Part shown: one piece after another, positions 8,440 through 18,520 of the stretch
How the letters are laid out: each line of letters begins with the position of its first letter
How positions within the stretch are numbered: position 1 is the first letter of the stretch
Assembly (NCBI RefSeq): GCF_040253585.1
Contig: NZ_JBELAU010000007.1
Location: 124,001-188,000 of the forward strand
Reading direction: 5' to 3'
Source of the DNA: Emticicia sp040253585
GTDB taxonomy: Bacteria > Bacteroidota > Bacteroidia > Cytophagales > Spirosomataceae
DNA length: 64,000 nt
Translations under genes and position numbers: made by a program
The notes under the pieces: generated by a model
What the model was told of the DNA's origin: nothing
Seen by the model: only the letters and a program-made list of their open reading frames with translations
Database searches by the model: none

Positions 8440-8985
8440 TGAATTCTACCTACCAAACCACTACTAAGGGTAATAATTATTCGGTCAGAAGGAATACCAA
8501 AACTTACCAAAGAGTCAATCACTTAACTTTTAATGGCTTTTGCTACTTCTTTGTAAGCATTGAGGTTTTAAGACCCATATTGATTTGGCGTTCTTTAAAT
8601 TTTCGCTAACCAAAACTCTAATTTCTTAGTTTTTGGATTAAGTTTTGTCCTCAAAATACCCAATTCTGTAGCTCCAACATCTATTACAGCATAGTCTTCC
8701 CTTCTTTATTATCAGCACTTGACATCAATTTCTGAACAGCTTTTACACTGGCAACGTAGTTGGTTTTTGGGTAAATATCCAGTGTTCAGTTTGGTCTTCA
8801 TGGTCACGATAGAACAAACCTAAATTTTCGTAAGCGGCTCTTCCAAGTATTTTTGCTTTGGGAATTTTGTAGTGATTATTCGCCTTCATCAGATAAAAAG
8901 AATTCCTGAACTTTCTGATGTTGTTTTTGCTCAAAACCTTCAAAAATAATTTTGATAATCCGCTACAATTTCCCGAACTTCCCAC
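8440..8985 (-). pseudogene. decayed minus-strand gene, actin-like ATPase-type fragment
   Basis: The minus strand reads as protein-like pieces in shifting frames. 8985-8743 gives an open stretch with ILGRAAYENLGLFYRDHEDQ. About 8697-8597 in another frame gives AVIDVGATELGILRTKLNP. About 8560-8455 in a third gives NAYKEVAKAIKS, a stop, then VIDSLVSFGIPSDRIIITL. Joined, they look like one coding sequence broken by several frameshifts and stops. The IDVGATE segment recalls the phosphate-1 loop of actin/exopolyphosphatase-like ATPases, but the family is not identified. The upstream part overlaps nothing essential of the alpha-2-macroglobulin gene if that starts at 9026. Confidence 0.6.
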
Positions 8986-9025
8986 GTTAATACCCTCGAA
9001 ACCTATTCAAATCTTCAAATCGCCC

Positions 9026-12000
9026 ATGAACCCTCTTTCTTATCGCCTAAAAGCCAATAGCTTTGTGCGTGTACTCTTTTTTTCATATCTCATAACTCAA
9101 ATTTCATATCTATTTTCAGGCTGTTCCAAACTCAACGAAGTGAGCGTAGCGGCCCGAAACTTTGAGGATGAGATTCAACTTGCCCAAAACTTAGTTTTTA
9201 CTTTCAACAAAGATTTGGTTTCTGATGCCGACTTAGAAACTTGGCAAGCCGTTGAATACGTAAGAATTGAACCAAAAGTTGAGGGGGTTTTCAAGTGGTC
9301 GGCCAAAAATGAATTGGTGTTTTCTCCATCAAATGGTTTCAAAGGAGCAACCAATTATAAAGCCGTACTGACTAAAAACCTTTTGAGCAAATCAGTAACA
9401 AAAAATTATGGTTTAGATAATGAATCTTTCGAGTTTCATACGCCTCATTTGAAGGCTCAGAAAATAGAAACGTATTGGATGAAAGGAGCTGATAATAAGC
9501 CAGTTGCTAAAGTAAAAGTTGATTTCAATTACCCAGTTCAAGAAACTGATGTCATTAATTTACTAAAAGTTCAACTCGAAGATGCCGATACAAAATTTAA
9601 TCTAAATAGCACGCCCAACGACCAAAAGTTGGTACTGGCCCTTGATAATGCACCTTCACTAAAAGATGAAAGTTCGCTCAAAACAATCATCGAAAAAGGC
9701 GTAAAAATTGCAGGAAGTGCAGGTTCTACCCAAGAAAAAATTGAATTGGAAGGCGTTTTGCCTTCACCATATAATGTAAAAGTGGTTGATATTGAAACTG
9801 GTTTCGAGAAAAACCAAGGTTTTGTGAAAGTTATCACGACCCAACAAATTTCGGGCGATAACCTAAAAGATGCGTTCAAAATCGAACCAGCTGTTGAAAC
9901 TCAAACCGAATTAACCGAAAACGGTTTTATCATCAAAGGCTTTTTTAGTGCCTCAGAGGCTTATACTTTGACCATAAAAGATAATCTACGAGGCACGCTC
10001 GGAGCAAAACTTGATGGAGAAATAACCAAAGATTTGTTTTTCGGAGAAATGCCTGCAAGTATTGAATTTACGAGCAAAAAAGGTTTGTATTTATCCTCAA
10101 AAGGCAGCCGAAATGTAGGAATCCGTATTACGAATATTCCAAAAGTAAAACTCAAGATTGTGAAGATTTACGAGAATAACTTGCTCTCGTATGTGCGAAA
10201 TAATCGCTACGAAAACTACGATTACGATGGTGAAGAAAGCCGAGTAAATGGCTTTAACTACGGCACTGACGACCAAGGAATTTATAGCGATGTAATCGTT
10301 GACCGCACCATCGAAACAGGCAATTTATCGAAAGTTCACGGCGTTTCGGTCCTGAATATGCCAATGCCAGAGCAAGACAAATTGCGTGGTGTCTATTTGG
10401 TAAATCTTAATTCAAACGACGAATATTATCAGAACGCCACCAAACTTGTTTCGGTGTCTGATTTAGGAATTATTGCCAAGAAATCGGCCGATGGTGACCA
10501 GCTGATGGTGTTTGTCAATTCAATCATAGATGCCGAACCAATGGGCGATGTCGAGATAAAACTTGTTTCGACCAACAACCAAATTATGGAAACGCAAAAA
10601 ACTGATAGTAAGGGTGTTATTGTATTTGAAAAACTCAAAGAAAAAGCCCCGAACTTCAAGTTGGCCATGATTACTGCTCGCACCGAAGATGATTTTAATT
10701 ATATGTTGCTCGAAGATACGCAAGTAGAAACTTCACGCTTTGAGGTGGAAGGCAAGCGAGCCAATTCAACGGGTTTTGATGCTTTTGTTTATGGCGACCG
10801 TGACATTTATCGCCCAGGTGAAACCATTCATTTTAATACCGTTGTGCGTGATGCCAAATGGGCTTCTGCGGCAGATATTCCTTTGAAAATCAGACTTATT
10901 TTGCCCAATGGCCGTGAGTTTAAATCTTTCTTGAAAAACACCAATGCACAAGGTGCAATCGAAACCTCTATTCCGCTCGACCGTGCCGCTGTAACGGGAA
11001 CTTACGCCATCGAAATTCTGAACGGAAATGATGTTTTGCTTACTTCAAAATCTATCAGCATCGAAGAATTTATGCCTGATAGAATCAAAGTTGATGTTTC
11101 GGCAAAAGACAGCTACAAAACTGGAGAAACCGTAAATTTGGTGGCAACTGCAACCAATTTATTTGGCCCACCAGCATCGAACCGAAATTATGAAATGGAT
11201 TTTTCGCTGAAAAGAAAAGCCTTTTTTGCGAAAGGTTTTGAAGCCTATTCGTTTGATATTCAGAATGATACAAAGTTTGAACATGACCTCAGACAAGGCT
11301 CAACTGATGAAAATGGACAAGCCAAACAAGCCTTTCAACTCGCTACCACATACCAGGATATGGGCGTGCTTGAAGGAAAAGTTTTTGTGACGGTTTTTGA
11401 TGAAACTGGTCGTCCACTCAATCGTGTAAAAAGTTTTGATGTTTTCACGCAAGATACTTTTTACGGCATCGGTTTGGCCGATTATTATGTTGGAACGCAC
11501 GTGCCGATGACGATTCCTCTCGCAGCCGTTTCGACCGATGGAAAAGCCAAATCTGCCAAAGCAGAAGTTTTGATCTATCGTATTGAATATCAGACGGTTG
11601 TCGAAAAAACTGATGGCGTGATTCGCTATAATTCTAAACGACAAGAAAAACTGGTGCAGACCAAAGAAGTGAGTTTTTCGGCAGGAAAATCTTCAATAAA
11701 ATTTATTCCGCAAGTATCGGGCGAGTACGAAATTCGTATTGCCCAAGCGGGTGCAAAAAGTTATGCTTCACAAGGTTTTTATGCGTATGGCTATGGAAAT
11801 ACATCGAGCAGCTCATTTGAAGTAAGTAACGAAGGACAAGTTTTGATGGAATTTGATAAAGAAAAATATGAAGTGGGCGATAAAGCAAAAGTTTTGATGA
11901 AAACGCCTTTTGCGGGAAAAATGCTCGTAACCGTTGAAAAAGGAACTGTTTTAGAACATTTTTATGTAGAAACTGATAAGAAATCAGCCGAAATCGACAT

Positions 12001-14476
12001 CAAAATTACCGAAGAAATGTTGCCAAACGTCTATGTAACGGCAACGCTCATTCGTCCAATGAAAGGAACTGATATGCCACTTACAGTTGCTCACGGTTTT
12101 GCCCCGATGAAAGTCGAAAAACCAGCCAATCAATTGCCAGTAGAAATTGTAGCGGTGAAAGAATCTCGCTCGAAACGCAAGCAAAAAGTTACGATAAAAA
12201 CCAAAGCCAATACCGAACTCACAATTTCGGTGGTTGATGAAGGTATTTTGCAAATCAAAAACTTCAAAACGCCCGATATTTACAATTATTTCTACCAAAA
12301 ACAGGCTTTGGAAGTAAGTAGCCACGATTTGTATCAATTCCTTTTCCCTGAATTATCGTTGGCAAGCAGTAGCACTGGTGGTGATGGGTATAATCTCGAA
12401 AAACGAGTAAATCCATTAAGCAATGGACGCACGAAGTTAGTGGCAGTTTGGTCAGGAATCTTGAAAACTGGTATGGGTGGCGAAGCCGAATTTGAATTTG
12501 AAATTCCACAGTTTTCGGGCGATTTGCGTATTATGGTAGTTGCTTATAAAGATGAAGCTTTTGGTTCGGCCAATGCCAACATGAAAGTAAAAGACCCAAT
12601 TGTAATCAGCACGGGAGCTCCAAAGTTTTTGAGTCCAAACGATGAAGTGATGATTCCTGTCACGGTCACAAATACTACCAAAACTGCTACAACTGCAAGC
12701 ATTTCGGTAAACTTAACTGGTGGACTGGCTTTGCAAGGGGTTAATAATCAGTCTATTACAGTTCCTGCGGGCAAAGAAGTTCGCACGATGTTTAGTATCA
12801 AAGCACCTGCGGCTATCGGCACTGGAAGTATTGCGGTAGTGGTAAATGGTTTCAAAGAAAAGTTTTCTGAGAAAATAGATTTAACAATCAGACCTTCAAC
12901 TTCATTGCTCAAAACCTCATTATCAGGTGTAGTTTTGGCAGGAAAAACCGAATCCGTAAATCTCGGAAATGATTATATGGCAGGCACTGCACAAGCAAGT
13001 TTATTGATGAGTCGCTCGCCGATGGTGCAGTTTGCCAAGCAATTAGATTACTTATTGGGTTATCCGCACGGTTGCATTGAGCAGACTGTTTCAAAGGCAT
13101 TCCCGCAATTATATTTTGCCGATTTCACGAAAAGGATTGCTAAAAACTCTCGCTCGCTCAGAGTTTCTGGCGAAAATGACTGGAATCCACAGTTTAATGT
13201 GCAAGCAGCCATTCGTAAGGTAGAAAGTATGCAATTGGCCAACGGTGCAGTAAGCTACTGGCAAGGTGGAGATAGCGAAAGTTGGTGGGGAACGGCCTTT
13301 GCGGCTCATTTCTTGTTAGAAGCTAAAAAGGCAGATTTTGAAGTAAGTGACGAAAATCTAAATCGAATGTTGGATTATTTGACGACCAAAACTTCGATGC
13401 AAGATTTAACCGAAACCGACTATATTTATAACGAAACTGGCACTTGGACGACCCGCACGATTGCACGTCACGAAATGATTTATTCACTTTATACACTTGC
13501 AATGGCAGGAAAGGCCAATCAGCCAGTGATGAATTATTACAAGGCCAATCAAATTTTATTGACAACTGATGAGCGATATATGCTCGGTGCAAGTTTTGCT
13601 CAAATTGGCGATGAAGGTAGCTTCAAGCAGCTTTTACCGAAAGATTATGTGATAGAAAATACCCAAAAACAAACAGGTGGAAGTTTTGCTTCGCCAATCA
13701 GGAATTTGGCTATTTCGTTGAACAGTTTGGTAGAATCTGACCCCGAAAACTTACAAGTACCGAAACTGGCACGCATACTTTCGCAAGCTATCAAATCAAC
13801 GCCTTATCTTTCTACGCAAGAATCGGTGTTTAGTTTCTTGGCTTTAGGGAAAATTGCCAAACGTACAGGCGAATCGACTGTAACGGCTTCGTTATCAGTT
13901 GATAATAAGATTTTAGCGAATTTCGCAGGAACAGATTTGAATATCGAAAAAGGTATTGCAGGAAAATTGGTCAACATTTCGGCCAAAGGAAAAGGCGGCT
14001 TGTATTATTTTTCGCAACAAGAAGGGCTAAGTGCCACAGGAAGCTACACCGAAGAAGATAATTTCTTGAAAGTTCGCCGACAATTCTTAACTCGAAATGG
14101 AGAGCCGATTTCTGGAAGCCTTAAACAAAACCAATTGGTTGTAGTGAAAGTAAGCGTAAGCAGCACGCTCGGCACTCCAGTGGAAAACGTGGTCGTAACT
14201 GATATGCTTCCAGCTGCATTTGAGATTGAAAACCCTCGCTTAAACGAAGACCGCAACATGACTTGGATTAAAAATGCCTCAACACCTCAGCATTTCGATA
14301 TTCGTGATGATAGAATCAATTTCTACACCACAGCCGATGCCAACGAAAAGACTTTCTATTATTTAGTAAGAGTTGTTTCTCGTGGTAAATTTATTCTCGG
14401 CCCAGTTTCAGCCGATGCCATGTATAACGGTGATTACCGCAGTTATAGCGGTGGTGGGAATGTGGTTGTTGATTAA
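9026..14476 (+). CDS. alpha-2-macroglobulin family lipoprotein with thioester motif
   Basis: 1816 residues from the ATG at 9026. An in-frame ATG exists at 8918, but only the later start leads into the signal sequence ending in lipobox LFSGC, so the protein is lipid-anchored in the envelope. Bacterial alpha-2-macroglobulins trap intruding proteases. Macroglobulin-type beta domains fill the first ~1000 residues (DRDIYRPGETIHF is the typical MG-domain linker motif). The reactive thioester motif GCIEQ is intact, with Cys1350. The complement-like alpha/alpha toroid follows (WQGGDSESWWGTAFAAHFL). The usual partner pbpC is not adjacent. A terminator follows directly. Confidence 0.93.
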   Translation: MNPLSYRLKANSFVRVLFFSYLITQISYLFSGCSKLNEVSVAARNFEDEIQLAQNLVFTFNKDLVSDADLETWQAVEYVRIEPKVEGVFKWSAKNELVFSPSNGFKGATNYKAVLTKNLLSKSVTKNYGLDNESFEFHTPHLKAQKIETYWMKGADNKPVAKVKVDFNYPVQETDVINLLKVQLEDADTKFNLNSTPNDQKLVLALDNAPSLKDESSLKTIIEKGVKIAGSAGSTQEKIELEGVLPSPYNVKVVDIETGFEKNQGFVKVITTQQISGDNLKDAFKIEPAVETQTELTENGFIIKGFFSASEAYTLTIKDNLRGTLGAKLDGEITKDLFFGEMPASIEFTSKKGLYLSSKGSRNVGIRITNIPKVKLKIVKIYENNLLSYVRNNRYENYDYDGEESRVNGFNYGTDDQGIYSDVIVDRTIETGNLSKVHGVSVLNMPMPEQDKLRGVYLVNLNSNDEYYQNATKLVSVSDLGIIAKKSADGDQLMVFVNSIIDAEPMGDVEIKLVSTNNQIMETQKTDSKGVIVFEKLKEKAPNFKLAMITARTEDDFNYMLLEDTQVETSRFEVEGKRANSTGFDAFVYGDRDIYRPGETIHFNTVVRDAKWASAADIPLKIRLILPNGREFKSFLKNTNAQGAIETSIPLDRAAVTGTYAIEILNGNDVLLTSKSISIEEFMPDRIKVDVSAKDSYKTGETVNLVATATNLFGPPASNRNYEMDFSLKRKAFFAKGFEAYSFDIQNDTKFEHDLRQGSTDENGQAKQAFQLATTYQDMGVLEGKVFVTVFDETGRPLNRVKSFDVFTQDTFYGIGLADYYVGTHVPMTIPLAAVSTDGKAKSAKAEVLIYRIEYQTVVEKTDGVIRYNSKRQEKLVQTKEVSFSAGKSSIKFIPQVSGEYEIRIAQAGAKSYASQGFYAYGYGNTSSSSFEVSNEGQVLMEFDKEKYEVGDKAKVLMKTPFAGKMLVTVEKGTVLEHFYVETDKKSAEIDIKITEEMLPNVYVTATLIRPMKGTDMPLTVAHGFAPMKVEKPANQLPVEIVAVKESRSKRKQKVTIKTKANTELTISVVDEGILQIKNFKTPDIYNYFYQKQALEVSSHDLYQFLFPELSLASSSTGGDGYNLEKRVNPLSNGRTKLVAVWSGILKTGMGGEAEFEFEIPQFSGDLRIMVVAYKDEAFGSANANMKVKDPIVISTGAPKFLSPNDEVMIPVTVTNTTKTATTASISVNLTGGLALQGVNNQSITVPAGKEVRTMFSIKAPAAIGTGSIAVVVNGFKEKFSEKIDLTIRPSTSLLKTSLSGVVLAGKTESVNLGNDYMAGTAQASLLMSRSPMVQFAKQLDYLLGYPHGCIEQTVSKAFPQLYFADFTKRIAKNSRSLRVSGENDWNPQFNVQAAIRKVESMQLANGAVSYWQGGDSESWWGTAFAAHFLLEAKKADFEVSDENLNRMLDYLTTKTSMQDLTETDYIYNETGTWTTRTIARHEMIYSLYTLAMAGKANQPVMNYYKANQILLTTDERYMLGASFAQIGDEGSFKQLLPKDYVIENTQKQTGGSFASPIRNLAISLNSLVESDPENLQVPKLARILSQAIKSTPYLSTQESVFSFLALGKIAKRTGESTVTASLSVDNKILANFAGTDLNIEKGIAGKLVNISAKGKGGLYYFSQQEGLSATGSYTEEDNFLKVRRQFLTRNGEPISGSLKQNQLVVVKVSVSSTLGTPVENVVVTDMLPAAFEIENPRLNEDRNMTWIKNASTPQHFDIRDDRINFYTTADANEKTFYYLVRVVSRGKFILGPVSADAMYNGDYRSYSGGGNVVVD

Positions 14477-14483
14477 TTACAGC

Positions 14484-14520
14484 AAAAAGGCCTAAAATTA
14501 TTGATTTTAGGCCTTTTTTA
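14484..14520 (+). terminator. bidirectional intrinsic terminator
   Basis: A 15-bp perfect stem AAAAAGGCCTAAAAT / ATTTTAGGCCTTTTT (14484-14498 with 14504-14518) lies between convergent genes. It provides a T-run on either strand. Confidence 0.9.
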
Positions 14521-14533
14521 TAGATATAAGTAT

Positions 14534-16702
14534 TTATTTTCTTGGTCTAAATTCGACCCTCGTAGAACCGTGACACGGACGAGAGTCTGGAAATATACCT
14601 GGTTGGGCTTGAACGTGAGCAGGGAAACTTGTAATTCTTCCAGTGAAAGTTGTTGCTGTTTTTGAAATCGTTTCTACATTTTCATTGTACCAAAATAATT
14701 CTTGATTTGGTAAAAGTGAACCTGTCCATGAGGCAGTGAAAATTTCACCTGAATTATAATATTCTTTATCAAGAATTACATCACGGTCATTTTCTGGGCA
14801 GTCAATCGGAGCATTATCGTGCTCACAGGTACTTGTATAACTCTGATATTCAAAGTCATGATAACCCTCTTTTGAGACCTTCACCACGAAATAGGCATTC
14901 CCATTATTTGGTAGATTATTCTTAGTTATCAGCGTATTTCCATTGAAACTAAATTCAATTTTAGGGTCGAGGTTTTGCACTGATATTTTATACTGTCCCA
15001 AATCTGTACTCGGTGTAAAAGGCATAAATTCAAATTTCATCCCACCTTCTCGGCATTCATTATTTATCTTTATTTGAATAGGATTAGGACTAACACCATC
15101 AACAGCATTACAACCAGCTGAGTTGAAATCGAGAGTAGTACCAAATTCGCTATCAAAACCAGCAACAATATCAATGTTCTTATTGGCACCGTAATGGATT
15201 GACGAATTTTTCGATACTTTATCTGATGTTATAATACTTTCGGAGGCTACTACTTCTGAATTGACAGCCACCAAATCAGCGGAAGTAACAATTTCAGTTT
15301 CACATCGGTAATTTATCTTTACAAACCAAATGTCTCTATTGTTTTGAGAACTGAAATGGTTTCCTGAAACATCGCCATCTAATGATTGGGTAGTTCCGAT
15401 ACCAATAAATGCTCCTTCATTGGTTTCTACAATACCATTTCCTTCGTCTTCTGATGAGCCACCGAGTGTTTTTGACCAAATAAAATCAAGATTATTACCT
15501 ATTTTCATGAGCAATAAATCATATTGTCCATTATTATTAGAAGGAATTCGATTACGGTCATTGATGTTGCCATTATTTGATCTTGTTGAACCTGCAATCG
15601 CAAAATTACCGTCTCTGGTTGCAATTAAATCGTTAAGAATATCACGACCAGCACCACCAAACATTTTTTTATTTTGCAGTTCACCATTGGAGTTGAGTTT
15701 TAGCAACCAGATGTTTTCTTCAAAATTATTTGGGAAAACATCGTTTGGTGTAAACTGAAAATCATCACTCGAAGAGTTAGAAATCAAACCAACAATAATT
15801 TCTCCATTGGGTTGTATTAATACTCTCTTAGCTTCATCTTTTTGGTTTCCGCCATAAGTTTTTTTCCAAACCACATTGATTGATTCATCAATTTTTACGG
15901 CTAAAATATCTTTTCCGCCCTTATTTGGCCCTATTTCATTATCATTTGAATTGGTACAACCAACAATTACGAATCCACCATCGGTTTTTTTCATATCAAA
16001 ACCCATTTCGTCTCCGCTGCCACCGATACATTTTTTTGATAATAGTGAGCCGTTTTGGTCTAATTTGGCAAGCCATAAGTCTTGATTAAAGCTTGATGTA
16101 TTTTTATTAGAATTAGCAATGTCTCCATTCGAAGAGCCAGTATGAGAGAGTAGCATCAGATTTCCATCATTGGTAGATAAAACTTTTATTGGAATATCCT
16201 CACCATCACCTCCGTAAGTTTTATTCCAAACCATTTTGCCTTCGCCATCGAGTTTAGTGATAAGAATATCAACATTACCTTTACTGGCTATTGCAGAAAT
16301 ATTGAGAGCATTTGTATTATTAAAGCGTAGGTTTGAATAATTATTGACTCTTGCTACTAAAATATAGCTACCGTCAGGATTTTGAATAATATCTTGGGCT
16401 TTAAAGCCTGTGTAAGCATTATTATCTGACACCGTTGTTTCCCAGAGCATATTACCCAATGTGCCAATTTTTGCAACCCATATAAGTTCTAAACCATTTA
16501 AACTCTTTTTACCAATGGCAATATAATTTCCATCTTGTGTAGGAATAATCTTAGTGCCTTCATCTCCGTGATAATCGTTCCAACCATAGCATTTTTGCCA
16601 TTCAAGGTTCGTCGGAAAACCTTGTCCAACTACCACTTGCATACTAACTATCCATAGAAGGATAGATATTATAAACTTTGGGTTTCCTTTTTTCCTAAAC
16701 AT
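14534..16702 (-). CDS. secreted protein with tandem ~60-residue beta-propeller-like repeats
   Basis: 722 residues. The signal peptide (about 1-27) ends in MQVVVGQG. The body repeats a pattern of about 60-70 residues: a Trp-Lys-Thr/Cys-x-Gly-Gly block (WNKTYGGDGEDIPI, WKKTYGGNQKDEAK, WSKTLGGSSEDEGN), then a TxDGxxxxxG block and an NGDI/NDNE turn. At least six copies are seen, resembling the delta-60/WD-like repeats of secreted Bacteroidota proteins. The last ~200 residues form separate, probably Ig-like, domains rich in Asn and Cys. I see no clear type IX secretion sorting domain at the C-terminus. Function unknown; probably cell-surface or periplasmic. Confidence 0.8.
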   Translation of the reverse strand: MFRKKGNPKFIISILLWIVSMQVVVGQGFPTNLEWQKCYGWNDYHGDEGTKIIPTQDGNYIAIGKKSLNGLELIWVAKIGTLGNMLWETTVSDNNAYTGFKAQDIIQNPDGSYILVARVNNYSNLRFNNTNALNISAIASKGNVDILITKLDGEGKMVWNKTYGGDGEDIPIKVLSTNDGNLMLLSHTGSSNGDIANSNKNTSSFNQDLWLAKLDQNGSLLSKKCIGGSGDEMGFDMKKTDGGFVIVGCTNSNDNEIGPNKGGKDILAVKIDESINVVWKKTYGGNQKDEAKRVLIQPNGEIIVGLISNSSSDDFQFTPNDVFPNNFEENIWLLKLNSNGELQNKKMFGGAGRDILNDLIATRDGNFAIAGSTRSNNGNINDRNRIPSNNNGQYDLLLMKIGNNLDFIWSKTLGGSSEDEGNGIVETNEGAFIGIGTTQSLDGDVSGNHFSSQNNRDIWFVKINYRCETEIVTSADLVAVNSEVVASESIITSDKVSKNSSIHYGANKNIDIVAGFDSEFGTTLDFNSAGCNAVDGVSPNPIQIKINNECREGGMKFEFMPFTPSTDLGQYKISVQNLDPKIEFSFNGNTLITKNNLPNNGNAYFVVKVSKEGYHDFEYQSYTSTCEHDNAPIDCPENDRDVILDKEYYNSGEIFTASWTGSLLPNQELFWYNENVETISKTATTFTGRITSFPAHVQAQPGIFPDSRPCHGSTRVEFRPRK

Positions 16703-16851
16703 AATAAATCAAATGATTGAACGATTGTAAAACAACCATTTATAAATAGCGAATTTTCTGTGCAAAAATGATGCACAAATTCAGTGCCAAAACTAATAGC
16801 CGATGTTGGCTTACGGATTCTTTGTGAACAAAAGATGAAGAATGTACGCAT

Positions 16852-16893
16852 AAAAAAAGAGCTTAAAACTGTTTGTACAATTTTAAGCTCTTT
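16852..16893 (-). terminator. intrinsic terminator after the glmM-like gene
   Basis: A 13-bp perfect stem (16856-16868 with 16881-16893), read on the minus strand, is followed by a run of seven T. It lies 18 bases past the phosphohexomutase stop codon. Confidence 0.88.
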
Positions 16894-16910
16894 GAAAATA
16901 TAGAATGTGA

Positions 16911-18314
16911 TTACTGAGCAATCAATTCTTTAATATCTCGAATTATTTTATCGGCGAGATTTGAGGCGGTTGTTTCAAACTCCGACTCAGCGTAAATTCT
17001 GATGATAGGCTCAGTATTCGATTTACGCAAATGAACCCATTCTTTTTCAAAATTTATCTTCACACCATCTTCGGTATTTATCGGATAGCGTTCGTATTTG
17101 TCCTTAATTTCATCTAAAATTCCATCGACATCCAAATCTGCGGTAAGTTCTACTTTCTTTTTGGCGATATGGTAGTTAGGATAAGTATTACGTAAGAAAC
17201 CAATCGGTTTGCTGAATTTTGCCAGATGTGTTAAAAATAAAGCAATTCCAACCAGTGCGTCACGTCCGTAGTGGAATTCTGGATAGATGATTCCTCCATT
17301 TCCTTCTCCACCGATAATTGCACCAACTTCTTTCATTTTGGTTACAACGTTTACTTCACCAACGGCTGCCGAGTGATAAGTTCCACCAGCTTTAACAGTT
17401 ACATCTTTCAATGCCAAAGTCGAAGAAAGGTTTGAGACCGTTGTCAAGTTTTCTTTATTTTCGGTATTTTTTAAGATATAGTCAGCAACTGCCACGAGTG
17501 TATATTCTTCGCCAAATGGCTCGCCATCTTCATTTATAAATGCTAATCTATCTACATCTGGGTCAACAACGATTCCTAAGTCATAATTTCCTTTGCGTAA
17601 TTCACCCGAAATTTCTCTTAAATTTTCAGGTAATGGTTCTGGATTATGAGCAAAAACACCCGTTGGCTCGCAGTTTATTTTCTTGATTTCACTGACGCCC
17701 AACGCTTCTAAAAGCATCGGAACTGCAATTCCACCTGAAGAATTTACGGCATCAACACAAATTTTGAAGTTAGCTTTTGCAATGGCTTCTTTATCTACCA
17801 ATGGCAATTCTAAAATCATTTCGATGTGTTTTTGTAAATAAGTATCATTCGTTTCTACTTTCCCCAAACTTTTTACATCGGCATATTCAGCACTATCGTT
17901 TTCGGCAATGGCCAGTAATGCTTCGCCGTCGGCACCAGAAATAAACTCGCCTTTTTCGTTGAGTAATTTTAGAGCGTTCCACTGTATTGGATTATGGCTT
18001 GCCGTCAGAATAATACCACCTAAGGCATTTTCAAGTGGAACAGCAATTTCAACAGTAGGAGTAGTAGATAGGCCTAAATCAATTACATTAAAACCCATCC
18101 CGACAAGAGTAGCAGATACCAAATCGGAAACCATTTTGCCTGATAAACGGGCATCTCTTCCAATTACTACACGAAGTGGTTTTTCTGAATTTTTGTTTTT
18201 AAGCCAAGAACCGTAAGCAGCAGTAAATTTTACAACATCTAAAGGGGTCAAGGAATCGCCACTTTTTCCGCCAATAGTCCCTCTGATACCCGAAATTGAT
18301 TTGATAAGCGTCAC
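16911..18314 (-). CDS. glmM: phosphoglucosamine mutase / phosphohexomutase
   Basis: 467 residues of the alpha-D-phosphohexomutase family. The phosphoserine loop TASHNP has the catalytic Ser106. The metal loop is DPDVDR (251-256). The sugar-binding loop is GGEGNGG and the C-terminal phosphate-binding loop is RKSNTEP. In Bacteroidota this single-copy form usually serves as GlmM, converting glucosamine-6-phosphate to glucosamine-1-phosphate for peptidoglycan and lipopolysaccharide. Specificity for glucose or mannose phosphates cannot be excluded from sequence. Cytoplasmic. Monocistronic, with its own terminator. Confidence 0.85.
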   Translation of the reverse strand: MTLIKSISGIRGTIGGKSGDSLTPLDVVKFTAAYGSWLKNKNSEKPLRVVIGRDARLSGKMVSDLVSATLVGMGFNVIDLGLSTTPTVEIAVPLENALGGIILTASHNPIQWNALKLLNEKGEFISGADGEALLAIAENDSAEYADVKSLGKVETNDTYLQKHIEMILELPLVDKEAIAKANFKICVDAVNSSGGIAVPMLLEALGVSEIKKINCEPTGVFAHNPEPLPENLREISGELRKGNYDLGIVVDPDVDRLAFINEDGEPFGEEYTLVAVADYILKNTENKENLTTVSNLSSTLALKDVTVKAGGTYHSAAVGEVNVVTKMKEVGAIIGGEGNGGIIYPEFHYGRDALVGIALFLTHLAKFSKPIGFLRNTYPNYHIAKKKVELTADLDVDGILDEIKDKYERYPINTEDGVKINFEKEWVHLRKSNTEPIIRIYAESEFETTASNLADKIIRDIKELIAQ

Positions 18315-18520
18315 TGTAAATAGAGTTTTTGGTTACTTTTAACTTTACAAAGATACAGAAAACATCTTAAAATTTAGTTTTAAATTATATTATAATGCAG
18401 ATGAGAATTTTAAAAGGTAATTTTTTAATGTAGCTTTTATAATAAATAAGCATACTTTATTTCTAAAGTAGTGTAATTTTACAAGAAAGACTACTTTATA
18501 TATAAACCAAAATAGGGAAA

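Noticed and set aside
8743..8985. 80-residue minus-strand open frame as an independent gene
   Set aside because: Protein-like sequence continues in other frames past its stop, so it is better read as one piece of a decayed gene.
8918..9025. 36-residue N-terminal extension of the alpha-2-macroglobulin
   Set aside because: The extension is not protein-like; the start at 9026 gives a proper lipoprotein signal.
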